A DNA stretch of 64,000 bases from Lepiota brunneoincarnata (Eukaryota > Basidiomycota > Agaricomycetes > Agaricales > Agaricaceae), in contig JAEBUN010000028.1 in the NCBI GenBank assembly GCA_023014365.1, forward strand, positions 558,001-622,000, in the 5' to 3' direction. Below, in pieces: positions 11,257 to 22,100 of this stretch (positions within the stretch are counted from its first letter, which is position 1; each line of letters begins with the position of its first letter). A program made the position numbers and the translations under genes. The notes beneath the pieces were generated by a model that saw only the letters and a program-made list of their open reading frames with translations, searched no databases and was not told where the DNA came from.

Positions 11257-11847
11257 GCCTAGCCTAGTGGTTTCGATCACTAAAGATGGGGAGAGGTGGC
11301 TGCGCACAGCTGCCGGAAAGGTTGGGGATTCAATTCCCTCTCATCCTCCATACCTGTGAAGTGGAGAGAGGTCGCGCAGTTGTCATCGGATACTACCGTG
11401 TGCTCGGTTCTTCGGGTGGGTAAACTATTTCCGAGGAAATTCGATAGTCTCCTTGATCTCAGTTCTCGATTTGGTGACTGGCAATCGCCAATCTGGGGTA
11501 AATCTGGGGGAGAGATCATTGGAGCTCAAAGTGGCAAATCTGGATTGATCTCAATTGGACTAGATTGGCTGTGCCCGATAAGGGAGCGAAAGCACAGGGC
11601 GTGGTAAGCAGGGGAATTCTAACAAAAACAGATCGAACGTCCCGATAAGGGGCCAGGTAACCCCCCACATGGGAAAGCTTGGTCCGGGTGCTGCCGGCTT
11701 AAGCCAAGTAAGTACCGGTCGTTAGTCCATGGTAGTAGGTATCCAGTCGGGTGGCAAAGGGTGGGGCACTGGGGCTTTGGGGTTACCCACAGCTTCTCCC
11801 ATAGGGGCTGCCGATTGGGGAGGTCCGCCACCCAGACCTTGGAGCTC
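11257..11847 (+). mobile_element. SN1 SINE copy 1, 5' part
   Basis: Starts in the tRNA-like head (CTAGCCTAGTGGTTTCG) and lacks the terminal GGGGCCCCT seen in other copies. It continues through the SN1 body to GACCTTGGAGCTC, which is duplicated at 13,959-13,971 by the inserted chimera. The second half is at 13,959-14,455. The flanking LN2 sequence resumes about 700 bp further into LN2 at 14,456, so SN1 insertion may have deleted target DNA. Confidence 0.85.
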
Positions 11848-12290
11848 TTTTTTTTTTTTTTTTTGAAATCAACAATTTATAACGCGGTGCTCGAACACAG
11901 TCCGCATGCACTAGCTACGTACAAAGCAACTAATACATGGTATAACTACCAATGAAGGTAGGGAAGGGAGTCCTGCTGACTCGAAAGGCTACACTCCACA
12001 GAGAAGTGCGCATGGGCGAAGAGTCCGCTGCCCCAACAGAAACCAGGGCGCGGCAGACGAGGGGTGGATAGGGCCAACAGGTCCCCCCCCCAAAGGGGGT
12101 TAGGAGTCGATTCTCTGTAAATCCCTACACCCCGCAGACTCCCGCTCTAAGAACTTCGGGTCTCCACCCCTAAGGGCATTAGGAGTCAATTCTCCATAAA
12201 TCGCTACACCTCACCCAAGGGCGGAGGGCGAATAACCGTCGGCTTCTCGAGATCGAAGTCGCGAGGGGGGAATAACCCGAAGGCCCTCCC

Positions 12291-12728
12291 CTGTTATCCC
12301 ACCCCTTGGGGCTGGGATAGGAACGCAAATGCGGAGGGATTGCATTCCAGAAAGCCCAGAAGGGTGTCGAGGTCGCGGGGTAAGCCGCCACGCCGCGTAT
12401 ACTTTGGACAAGAAGTGAGTATGTGAGTACGGGTTTCAAGCCGCAACCCACAAGGACAGGAGTGGTCCTCCTGGGGATGGAATCTAGCGCGGTACTCCCC
12501 AATAGGGGCATAACCGAGTATAGTGCGGGCGGCCCTCGCTGTGCCAGCAATGGACATCCGAGGACCGATTTCTCGGAGCCACGCACCTCCGGAGAGGTAC
12601 GAGGGTTGGATTGGCTTCCCGAGGGAGTCCAGTAAGGGAAGGAAGTTCCTTCTCCTGTACAAGGGCGAGCAAAACATATTCACCCACTCGTCTATGCACC
12701 CCCTCGTGACCTCAGCACGGAGAGAGCC
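12291..12728 (-). pseudogene. LN2 ORF2 C-terminal fragment (within chimera 1)
   Basis: Uninterrupted C-terminal segment of LN2 ORF2, about 145 residues: AEVTRGCIDEWVNMF, FLPLLDSLGKPIQPSYLSGG, then the zinc-binding motif CPCGLRLETRTHILTSC and the C-terminus near 12,291. There is no start codon of its own. It is a passive 5'-truncated tail of the LINE, now fused to module CM. Confidence 0.85.
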
Positions 12729-13958
12729 CGTCCAAGGAGCCCCTTGCGGGCAAACTCTGCGTGATCCCAACATGGCCCGCTTGGCGTAAGATGAGTGCTA
12801 CGGCGCCCGTTACTCCCATGCCAGACTAAGCTTTACTTGCCATAGACACAGGCAGGGGCCTCCCCTATAGGTGGTGCGCCTGGGGGCATGGGTTGGTACA
12901 CTAACAGCCTCCCTAATTGGTGCGGTACTAAAGCCAACGGGCCGGACTTACATGAGGCGGCGCAAAATCGCAGAACACCCCAAACCTGTTGCCCTCCCAA
13001 CTAGGTAATCCCCGGGGTAGCGGGTCGGTGCAGAAGGCCTTCCTAAAGGGTGTACAAGGCGGGCTAAACTCCGCCACTCAACTCACAGGCTCACGCTAGA
13101 ACCACTGACGTGGTAACAACTCAAACCGATAAACCCAGATCTTACCCGGGATCGATTGACAGTAGATCTTGATCTCTCGAGCCAGTTCGCCATTCTCTGA
13201 ACGAACCGCTACGGCCCAGTGGCTACCCAGGGTGCGACCCCCGGACCACCTTCCCATTACCCAGCAGCTGGTTCGTGATCGAGATCCGGTCGCCCAGATC
13301 TACAATAAGCACGGATCCCCGTATAACTGTCCGGGCTTACTGTCTCGCAGGGGCTGCTACCGGGATGGAAGTCGCAGTGTGAGAGCTGCCCCAGAGTTTG
13401 GGTGATCCCTACTAACGTCCTGCACCCGGCTGAGCTTTACTCGCTTGGAATGCAGGAGGGGGATGGCCTGTCCTCTCGGTCAGCTTGTTTTCACAGCTAT
13501 GCCCCCTCTTACCGTCCCCTATCCTCTCGGTCCCTTGTGGGCGTGCCCTCGTTTTCAAGCGGGAGACTCCCTACTCACGAGGGGGTATTTGGGGGAAGCG
13601 CACTCGCTACAGGTTTCGTGAGAGCATGGCGAGGAGCACGGTTGTCCCACTGCGAACCCACCCAGGATGTACCCAGGGGGACTCCTGACCCATTTCGGCC
13701 AGCCAGGGATCCACTGACCCCAGCAGAGACCGCCCAGAATCGCCAGCTCACCAGGCAGCCAGCATACCCAGCCATTAAGCACCTTTACCAAGGGCGCACC
13801 CAACTCCCCAACAACCCCAGACAGCCCCAGGACGCTCCAGAAGGGTGAAGAGAGGTGGAATAGTGTAGACAACCCACTAAAAACGGGATGGCTGCCTGTA
13901 GATTAGGAGTAGAAAATAATATAAGAGGGGGATGATGGTGGTAAGAGGGAAAGGAGCG
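12729..13958 (-). repeat. CM module of chimera 1
   Basis: About 1,230 bp, present again at 57,750-58,984 with the same 5' end and the same 3' end. Only the last about 480 bp are present at 45,920-46,399. An A-box/B-box-like pair lies in its second half, in the segment homologous to 45,947-45,994. In module sense a 105-codon frame without ATG runs from 13,872 to 13,555 and is also open, at identical length, in the second copy. No known protein is recognised. Confidence 0.75.
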
Positions 13959-14455
13959 GACCTTGGAGCTCTGGGTGAGTCCGTATCTGGGCATGCCCTG
14001 GGGTTAGATCCCCCATGGGTGTTCCATCCGAAGTGGGCGGCGCAGGCTTAGGGTACTGAAACAACTCCACGCCACTGGTCCACAGACCTCTGGGAGTGCA
14101 ACGTGGTTGGCTGTGGGTGAGGCAGAGACCTGGAACAGGTGGGGATCCACGCCGGTTGACATCAGCGAACCACCTGCCCGGGAACGGGAAGCCCAGTAAG
14201 CGGGGCTCTATACTAACTCCCTGGCGAAGCGTGAGCCGTAGTGGGCCGGGACAGTCTCCCGCGACCCGGCTCGAGTGCACTAAATCCTCTGTTGGTTCTC
14301 CTGACTGACTAAGCCAGGTTAGAGTCTAAGTTGATTCCGGGGTCCGGTGCATCCAGTGCTTGCCTCGCAAGAGCACATAGCAATAGGGTCCTCCCTCACG
14401 GGAGGGCCCTATACCTTGTAAATTGTTGATTTCAAAAAAAAAAACAAAAAAAAAA
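13959..14455 (+). mobile_element. SN1 SINE copy 1, 3' part
   Basis: Continues SN1 from the duplicated GACCTTGGAGCTC to the 3' end: terminal hairpin (ATAGGGTCCTCCC / GGGAGGGCCCTAT), TAAATTGTTGATTTC and an interrupted A-rich tail at about 14,434-14,457. Confidence 0.88.
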
Positions 14456-14937
14456 AGATGTGGAGGGGGACTTGAAGCAACGGCATCTTGATGAATTGCA
14501 CGCCTCCATCTGGAGGGCGCAATCCGACCCGTCATCTGCCTGTATAGCGGCTGGTGCACACCAGCTGCCATGCGGGAGACTGCAGGCTGTCTCGGCAGCT
14601 TGCGTGTTTGCAGGCAGGTGTCTGGTCAGACAGGCTAGGCAGGCCATGGGGAGGGTTCTGCTCGCTGATGTGGAACTCCACTCCATTCGGTTGGGAGTAA
14701 GCATGGTCTTGGACCGTGTGGAAACCAACCACATCTTTATCTACACCAGCTCAGTGGGCTCTGCCCGCAGAGCTGTGGATCCTTCCATACACGCTGGCCA
14801 GGTTCACTCCCTGGAGGTGTGTCGGTCCCTGGACCGCTAGCTGTCTTCCAAGGCCCAGCGGACCGTTACCTTCTGGCAGGTGCCTGTGGGCTCTGTTGCA
14901 GAGCTTCACTCTGACACCGTTGCGATGGCGAAGGAGC
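14456..14937 (+). pseudogene. LN2 ORF2 fragment, RNase H region
   Basis: Encodes the middle of LN2 RNase H: IWRAQSDPSSACIAAGAHQL, VLLADVELHSIRLGV, HIFIYTSSVGSARRAVDPS. A TAG replaces TGG at about 14,838. It ends in the poly-T of an antisense SN1. Confidence 0.8.
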
Positions 14938-15650
14938 TTTTTTTTTTTTTGAAATCAACAATTTACGAGGTATAGGGCCCTCCCGTGAGGGAGGACCCTA
15001 TTGCTATGTGCTCTTGCGAGGCAAGCACTGGATGCACCGGACCCCGGAATCAACTTAGACTCTAACCTGGCTTAGTCAGTCAGGAGAACCAACAGAGGAT
15101 TTAGTGCACTCGAGCCGGGTCGCGGGAGACTGTCCCGGCCCACTACGGCTCACGCTTCACCAGGGAGTTAGTATAGAGCCCTGGTTACTGGGCTTCCCGT
15201 TCCCAGGCAGGTGGTTCGCTGATGCCAACCGGCACAGATCCCCACCTGTCCCAGGTCTCTGCCTTGCCCACAGCCAACTACGTTGCACTCCCAGAGGTCC
15301 GTGGACCAGTGGCGTGGAGTTGTTTCAGTACCCTAAGCCTGCGCCGCCCACTTCGGACGGAACACCCACAGGGGATCTAACCCCAGGGCATGCCCAGATG
15401 TGGACTCACCCAGAGAGCTCCAAGGTCCGGGCGGCAGACCTCCCCAATCGGCAGCCCCTATGGGAGAAGCCGTGGGTAACCCCAAAGCTCCAGTGCCCCA
15501 CCCTTTGCCATCCGACCGGATACCTACTACCATGGACTAACGACCAGTACTTACTTGGCTTAAGCCGGCGGCACCCGGACCAAGCGTTCCCATGTGGGGG
15601 GTTACCTGGCCCCTTATCGGGACGTTCGATCTGTTTTTGTTAGAATTCCC
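14938..15650 (-). mobile_element. SN1 SINE copy 2, 3' part (antisense)
   Basis: Poly-T, then the antisense SN1 3' end and body up to the GGGGAATTCTAAC block. SN1 resumes at 16,484 after an LN1 insertion, with about 75 bp of SN1 missing at the junction. CG-rich, hence young. Confidence 0.85.
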
Positions 15651-16483
15651 CCGCTGGGGTAGGGGCTCGTCCCCGGGCCTCGCTTGACTACCTCCGCAAG
15701 GAGGAAGTACGGTCGTGTCAGGACCACTGGATCGATTTGTTCCAGGATCCTGACCATCGCGGGCATGGTTTCCTCCAGCTCGCCAGGGACGATGGCCGTC
15801 CCCTGCGGCCCACGTATCTCCACGGTGGTGCCTGGATCCCGCACGCTCAATCGGTGTTAGTAATGGCCCGGATGACGCGTGCTATTCTTAACCACGCGCC
15901 GATAGGGGGCTATCGGAGGCGCTTCTTCCCACAGGAGGATTATTCCTGTTGCTGCGGGTTTCGGGAGGAAACTCGTGGGCATGTGTTCCGGAGCTGCCCT
16001 AGGCACTCCATGGCGGGGGTCCCGGCTACGGTCGAGGCCCTCATTGCTTTCCTTGAGGCGTCCCCGACCGCGTTCACGTTCGCCGAGAGGGCCGGGCCCC
16101 CCCCAGGGGGTATCGGCTAGTAGCTCTGCCTGGCGCCCGGTTGGGTCTGGGCCGGGGCGATGGTTATTCCCCCGCTGTCTTCGGACAGCATGTAGGGATT
16201 TACGTGGGAATTGACCCCTAACCCCCGGTAAGGGGGGGGACCTCGCTCCGGTTTGGTTCCCGCACCGCGCGCTGGGTGGCAGCTGTCTTCCCGCCTCCGT
16301 TCATTCGGGGCGGCTTTGTCCTGGGCATGGGGAAACGCATGCCCGCGTCCGCGGTCACGCGTTGTATGTACAGATACCCTGTAGTGTACGACTCGGTCGT
16401 TTGTACTGTAGTACGTTGCTGCACGCGGCCTCCCTACGCGGCCCGCGTAATAAATTGGAGATTTAAAAAAAAAAAAAAAAAAA
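15651..16483 (+). mobile_element. LN1 LINE, 5'-truncated 0.83-kb copy
   Basis: Begins within ORF2 at GVGARPRASLDYLRKEE, runs open to the TAG stop at 16,118-16,120 with the CCCGFREETRGHVFRSC motif, then 3' untranslated region and poly-A at 16,465-16,483. It is 5'-truncated, as is usual for target-primed insertions. It is inserted into antisense SN1. No duplication is seen; instead about 75 bp of target is missing. Confidence 0.88.
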
Positions 16484-16788
16484 GAGATCAATCCAGATCC
16501 GCCACTTTGGGCTCCAACGATCTCTCCCCCAGATTTACCCCAGATCGGCAATTGCCAGTCACCAAATTGAGAACTGAGATCAAGGAGACCATCAAATTTC
16601 CTCGGAGATAGTTTACCTACCTGAAGAACTGAGCACACAGTAGTATCTGATGACAACCGCGCGACCTCTCTCCACTTCGCAGGTATGGAGGATGAGAGGG
16701 AATCGAACCCCCAACCTTTCCGGCAGCCGTGCGCAGCCACCTCTCCCCATCTTTAGTGATCGAAACCACTGGGCTAGAGGGGCCCCTT
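16484..16788 (-). mobile_element. SN1 SINE copy 2, 5' part (tRNA-like head)
   Basis: Antisense SN1 from the middle of the element to its 5' terminus GGGGCCCCTCTAG at 16,788. Both promoter-like boxes of the tRNA-like head are intact. The neighbour at 16,789-16,814 is a sliver of antisense LN2, the target of LN1 copy B. Confidence 0.87.
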
Positions 16789-16814
16789 GGGGTCGGGATA
16801 GGAATGCAAACGCA
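16789..16814 (-). repeat. LN2 sliver and target site of LN1 copy B
   Basis: Antisense LN2 C-terminal coding sequence. GGATAGGAATGCAAACGCA (16,796-16,814) is repeated at 23,374-23,392, giving a perfect 19-bp target-site duplication around LN1 copy B. Confidence 0.88.
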
Positions 16815-16930
16815 TCCCTTCTTGGACTTCAACCGCCACCATCTCGCTGCACAGCCACCGCCTACCCCTACTCACTCTACTCTGCAACGAGCTCTGCTAG
16901 CCCGATCCTCGATCTTAAAGTCCTACGCGT

Positions 16931-19123
16931 ATGCCTCCTAGGTCTACTCGCTCTTCTCAGGGAGCGGGGGCGCCTCCGCCGGCGGATCCTTCGTCGCCGG
17001 ACCCCCTCGCTATGGCTATCGTCCGCACTCAGGATGCCCCCTCCGGCTCCTCTCGACCCGGCTACAGCTCTGCATCGCAGGCTGCTGCCCCCACTCCGGC
17101 TGCCGAGGCCCCCAAGAGGCCTCGCGAGTCCGCTGTTTACCCGGATGACGCCCCGGTGACCCCCCGTCCCAAGCGCACCCGCACGCCCGAGCCCTCCGCC
17201 CCTCTGAGGCAGGAGCTCGACCTCGAATCGGTCTCCGGTTCCTCCAGGATGGCTGTAGATCCTGGAGCCGAGCCGTCCCCCGGCCCCGTTTTTGTGGAGG
17301 AGGAGGATCCCGAGTTCGTCCCCACCTTTCTCGCCCTTTCCCGCAGTCCCGCGGATGCAGAGGGTGAGGCTGGGATCGTGGCGGACGCTCTCGACGTCGT
17401 CGCGCTGTGGCTGGAGAGAGCCAAGCGCGGCAACCTTTCTCAGGGCGGCAGCGCGGAGGTCGCCCGTTCCCTGGCCAGGCTCTTTCGCGAGGTGGAAGAG
17501 CATGACTGGGACGATATCCCCTTCGAGGAGGGCAAGCGCACCCTGAGGCTCCATGAGTGGGCCTCTGAGGTGTATGGTCCGTCCAGGCCGAGCACCCCAA
17601 CCCCTGCGCAAGGGAAGGGCAAACGGCCGGACTCTGCTGCACCTGCTGCCCCTGTTGGGGTCGCGGGCAGTATGCATGCCCCCTCTCCTAGGGCCTCTGT
17701 GGCTCCTATGGAGGTGGATGGCGCTCCTCAGGTGGGTGGCTCGCGCCGCACCCCTTGGGAGGGTAACCTCCCCCTGCCTCCCGCTCCGGCGGAGGATTTG
17801 GGGCGTTTTCCTGCTGGGTATGCGCGTCCTGCGCCTACTCAGCAATTCTTCAGGAACCTGGCCCGCACAGGGCTGGGCAATCCTGTCCCAGTGGCTCGCA
17901 ACCCCGGTGCGGGGCAGCGGCCATCTCGCATCAGGGCGGCGCGAGCCGCCAATGTTCCTCCGCTGTCGGCGGCGGACAGGGCTCGGCTGGCTGCGAGGCC
18001 GCCTCCTGGTCCCCCCCCTCCGCGCGTCAACTTGGCTACCAAGCCTCATTCCCCGCCCCGCTCTTATGCGGCCGCGGCCGTCTCCTCCCCGTCGGGTCTC
18101 GTCGACCTGGCGCGTGCTCTCCCGGGGCTGCCTTCTCACAAGGTGGTCTCGTTCCATCGGCAGGCAGCAGCCGCCCAGCAGCCACCCAAGGCCCTCAAGC
18201 CTAGGATGACCACGTCCGGACCTTCGCGCAAGCAGGTCATGCTCACCCTCGCAGGGGGCGGTCTCCCGGTTAACCTGGGCCCCGTCGTCTGCGCGGAGGT
18301 TCATCGGGTGGCGGCAGCCGCTCTGGCGTCCGCGGGCTCGCTCGTTCGTATCGAGCGGGTCCAGCAGATGGATTCACATGTAGCCTGCTACACCACCGCC
18401 GTGCCCAGTGAACTGGACATTGGCACTATCAGGAACGCGGTCCGCGGCAACTGGCCTAACGCCGTCGTCGACGCGAACCTCCCCCGCTCGAAGAGCTATC
18501 TCAAGCTTCTCGACGCACCTATGTTCCAGGGCGGGCAGCCCTGGCTCACGCCCGACCGGGTTGTCGAGGCCATGCAGCGCTCTGTGTGGTCTGAGTATTT
18601 TGTGTTGGCCACCAGGCCACGCATCGTCAAGAACTCGCGCGCCGCCGACACGGCGACCGTGTTCTTTGAGATCTGGGACTCTCAACAGGGTTCTAACGCG
18701 AAGACGGTCTCTCGACGCGTCATCACCATCGACGGCACCCCGTGCAGGATTATCCCTGCCAAGGCCAATCCCGGCGTCCCCCTCTGCCAGCGCTGCTGGA
18801 AGTGGGGGCACCCCTCTCTAGCCTGCCGACGCGAGGCTATCCGCTGCTCTCATTGCGGCGGCCCGCATTCCCCGACTAACCATCGGGCGTTTGCGTCATG
18901 TTGCAAGGGGCAGCCCAACCACAGGCCGCCCATTCCCCCCACCCCCGCTGACCGCCCCTGCCCTCACGCTCCCGTTTGCGTGAATTGCGGAGGCGCTCAC
19001 GCCGCTTCGGCTTCGGCCTGCCCATTCTGGGCTCACCGCTTCGATCGGGAGTGGATTGAGCGCCGGTATGATTCTCCGGTAAGGGTTCGTTCCCCGCCAC
19101 GTCAACCTCGCTTACCCCAATGA
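16931..19123 (+). CDS. LN1 ORF1, gag-like protein with CCHC knuckles
   Basis: 730 residues. Residues 1-400 are proline-, alanine- and serine-rich and probably disordered. About 430-610 form a conserved folded core (MLTLAGGGLPVNLGPVVCAE; LDAPMFQGGQPWLTPDRVV). CCHC-type knuckles follow at 619-632 (CQRCWKWGHPSLAC), about 639 (CSHCGGPH...C) and 683-697 (CVNCGGAHAASASAC). The C-terminus is basic. By family analogy it binds and packages LINE RNA. The start is the first in-frame ATG after the 5' end. The TGA stop overlaps the ORF2 ATG (ATGA, 19,120-19,123). Confidence 0.92.
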   Translation: MPPRSTRSSQGAGAPPPADPSSPDPLAMAIVRTQDAPSGSSRPGYSSASQAAAPTPAAEAPKRPRESAVYPDDAPVTPRPKRTRTPEPSAPLRQELDLESVSGSSRMAVDPGAEPSPGPVFVEEEDPEFVPTFLALSRSPADAEGEAGIVADALDVVALWLERAKRGNLSQGGSAEVARSLARLFREVEEHDWDDIPFEEGKRTLRLHEWASEVYGPSRPSTPTPAQGKGKRPDSAAPAAPVGVAGSMHAPSPRASVAPMEVDGAPQVGGSRRTPWEGNLPLPPAPAEDLGRFPAGYARPAPTQQFFRNLARTGLGNPVPVARNPGAGQRPSRIRAARAANVPPLSAADRARLAARPPPGPPPPRVNLATKPHSPPRSYAAAAVSSPSGLVDLARALPGLPSHKVVSFHRQAAAAQQPPKALKPRMTTSGPSRKQVMLTLAGGGLPVNLGPVVCAEVHRVAAAALASAGSLVRIERVQQMDSHVACYTTAVPSELDIGTIRNAVRGNWPNAVVDANLPRSKSYLKLLDAPMFQGGQPWLTPDRVVEAMQRSVWSEYFVLATRPRIVKNSRAADTATVFFEIWDSQQGSNAKTVSRRVITIDGTPCRIIPAKANPGVPLCQRCWKWGHPSLACRREAIRCSHCGGPHSPTNHRAFASCCKGQPNHRPPIPPTPADRPCPHAPVCVNCGGAHAASASACPFWAHRFDREWIERRYDSPVRVRSPPRQPRLPQ

Positions 19124-22100
19124 ATAGGGACCGTCAGGAACCTAGGAGATTGAGGAGAGCGTGTCGTGTCTGGTCTCAGAATGTATTCCGTAGTTACATT
19201 CTTGTGGACTCTCTTCTGGAACAATTCAAAGATGAAGTTGATATGTTCTTACTACAGGAGCCGCCTTGGCGCTCCATCCGCCGCGTTCCGTCCTCCTCTG
19301 ACCCTGACGGGGATGAGGTTGTTGGAGCGCCTAAGCATCCGGAGTGGCTGTGCTTGTTCCGCCCTCCTTCTTCCCCGGATCAGCCTCCTCGGGTTATGGC
19401 GTATGTACATAACCGGATGATGCGGCTCCGCCCCTCGCTTCGACGTGACGTCGTCGACCACCGTGACGTCATGGCCATCTCCATGTTTTTGCATGGGGAG
19501 GCCGTGTACTTTCTCAACGTCTACTCAGACGACCGGCAGTCGGGCATTCGCTATCTTGTGGATGCAGCTGACTCTCTCCCGCAGTGCGCCCTCATGTCGG
19601 GGGACTTTAACTGCCGTTCGCCGCAGTGGGACCCGTGGGCTCCCCACAATCCTGCTGCTGCCGCCTCCCTGCTGGAAACGGCGGACTCGTTGGGCCTGGA
19701 CCTCTCGCTTCCTGAGAACCCGGGCCCCACGCATTTCCCCTTTGAGGAGGGGCTTGCTTCTACTGTGATCGACCTCGTGTTTGCGAGGGCGACTGCGGGC
19801 CATCTGCCGCTTCCCACGCGGTGTCCCGATCTCCGGGGTCAATCTGACCATTGTCCCCTTCGGATCACTGTCCCCCTGGAAGCCTTCGAGGAGGCTGTGT
19901 CCAGGCGCTCGCTGAAGCGGGACTCGGACGAGGAGGCCGAGTTCCTAGCTGAGGTCTCGACGGGGCTTGTGGGTCTGGACTACCCAGACCTGGGCTCATC
20001 CGACAGGATCGACAAGGTGGCCCGCGCTATCTCTGCGGTCTTCTCCGAGGCGTGGCTTGCCCACTCCAAGGAGATCTGCGTCGTCTCGCGGTCTAAGCCG
20101 TGGTGGGATGACGAGTGCTCGCGCGCTTACGCGGTGTACTCTCGGTCTCGGGACCGGGAGGACGCTCGCACGTTTAAGCGGACCTGGAAGGCCGCCAAGC
20201 GCAGATTCTTCGATGAGCGTATCGAGGAGATTGCTTCTTCCAACAAGCGCCCCTGGGACCTGATGGACTGGGTCAGGGCGCGCAAGTTACCCCCCTGCGA
20301 GGCGATCCGTTACCGCGATCGCCCCTGCAATACTCTCGAGGAGCTCTGGGAAGGGCTCCACGGGTCGTACAACGCCGCCAACGACCGTCCGGTCGATGTC
20401 AGGGTTCTTGATCAGATCGATCCGCTCCCACCGCGGGAGTGGCCGGTCTTCTCCGACTTGGAGATGCACGAGGCTCTGCGCGCGTGCTCCTCTCTGTCTT
20501 CGCCCGGTCCGGACCACGTCACGTGGACGCACCTCAAGTCCGTTCTGGCGGGCCCGACGGTCACCCGTTTGGTCTGTCGGATCGCTGATGCCTGCATGGA
20601 GTGCGGGCATTGGCCTCGTCACTTCAAGGAGAGTGTGTCGGTTATCATACCGAAGCCTGGCAAGCCCTCCTATGCTACTCCGAAGGCGTTCAGACCGATC
20701 GTCCTTCTCAACACTCTCGGTAAGCTTATCGAGAAAATGATCTCGCGCCGCTTGCAGTTTGAGGCTGTCAAGTTTGGCGTGTTCCATCCGAACCAGTTCG
20801 GCGGTGTGATCCAGCGGTCCACCGAAGATGCTGGTGCCTACCTTGTGCACCTTGTCCGTGCCGGGTGGGCCCGCGGGTTGAAGACGAGTGTTCTCGCCTT
20901 CGACATCGCACAGTTCTTCCCATCCCTGAACCATGGGATGCTTCTCGCGGTTCTGGCTCGACAGGGGTTCTCCCCTTGTGTGGGCCGGTTCTTTGCTTCT
21001 TATCTCACGGGGAGGTTTACCAGCTATGCCTGGAACTCCTTCCTGTCTGAACCGTTCCGGGCGGAGGTGGGGGTGGGCCAGGGGTCTGCCCTCTCACCCG
21101 TCCTGTCCGGCCTCTACTTGGCCCCAGCCATGTACATCATCGAGCGGCGGCTCCCTCAGCCGGGCCTCTCGCTCCTGTCTTACGTCGACGATGGCACCAT
21201 CGTGGCGCAGGCCTGGGACTTGGACGCTAATTGCGTCCTGCTCCGCAGATCTTACGAGGTTGTCCATGACACCTTCACTCGGTTCGCGCTGGTCGTGGAG
21301 CACGATAAGTCCGAGCTCTTCCATTTCTCACGGGATCGTTCCGGTGAGAATCCCCCGGTGGACTTGGGGTTTCCCCCGTTCACTGGCGCTACTCCTCTTC
21401 GGCCCAAGACCTATTGGAGGTACTTGGGCTTCTATTTTGATCGTGCCCTTACGTTTAAGGAGCATGTTCGCTTCTACTCTACTAAGGCTATTTCCACGGT
21501 CAAGGCCATGGGGATGCTTGGTAATTCCGTCCGGGGGCTTCTGCCAGACCAGAAGCGCCTTCTGTATCGGTCGTGCGTGGTTCCGATAGCCACATACGGC
21601 TTTCGTCTGTGGTATTACCGGGGCGCCAGGTGTAAGGGCGCTTTGGACCACCTCCGCCGGATGCAGCGTCGGGCTGCACTCTGGATCACCGGCGCCTTTA
21701 GGACGTCACCCGATGGGGGGGTTGGGGCCATTGCGGGCCTGATCCCCATTCATCTTCATCTCCGGAAGCTTCGCGACCGTGCCGAGTTGCGGTACGCCAC
21801 GCTTGCTCCGGGCCACCCCGTTCGTGCCCTCCTTGGCTGGGGCTACAGCGGTGATCTCCGGTCTCATGTCCGGTCCATAGCCAGGCTCCCTCCCCGCGAG
21901 CTGATCAAGGTGAAGGGGCCTGTTGTCGACGCTAACCAGCGTCTTGCTGCCCTTGCTGGGCCCTTCGACGCGGTGGCACCGGAGGCCTGGCCGGGGCGCC
22001 GTCTCCTGGATGTGTACCCCGACCGGGTCCGCTTCCACTCTTACGACCGGGGGGCGGAGGACGCCCTCACGGCCCATGTCGCAGCTCTCGACCGGGTCCT

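Larger units (their letters stand above)
11848..13958 (-). mobile_element. CM-LN2 chimeric retroelement 1 (complete, with TSD)
   Basis: A single insertion of about 2.1 kb in antisense, bounded by a perfect 13-bp duplication GACCTTGGAGCTC (11,835-11,847 and 13,959-13,971) inside SN1. In element sense it begins at 13,958 with module CM (1.23 kb), which ends in CTCCTTGGAC. It then joins LN2 ORF2 at about 12,726-12,731, continuing to the LN2 3' end (TAAATTGTTGATTTC) and a poly-A tail (poly-T at 11,848-11,864). One TSD pair around both parts shows that module and LINE tail entered the genome together. Confidence 0.88.
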
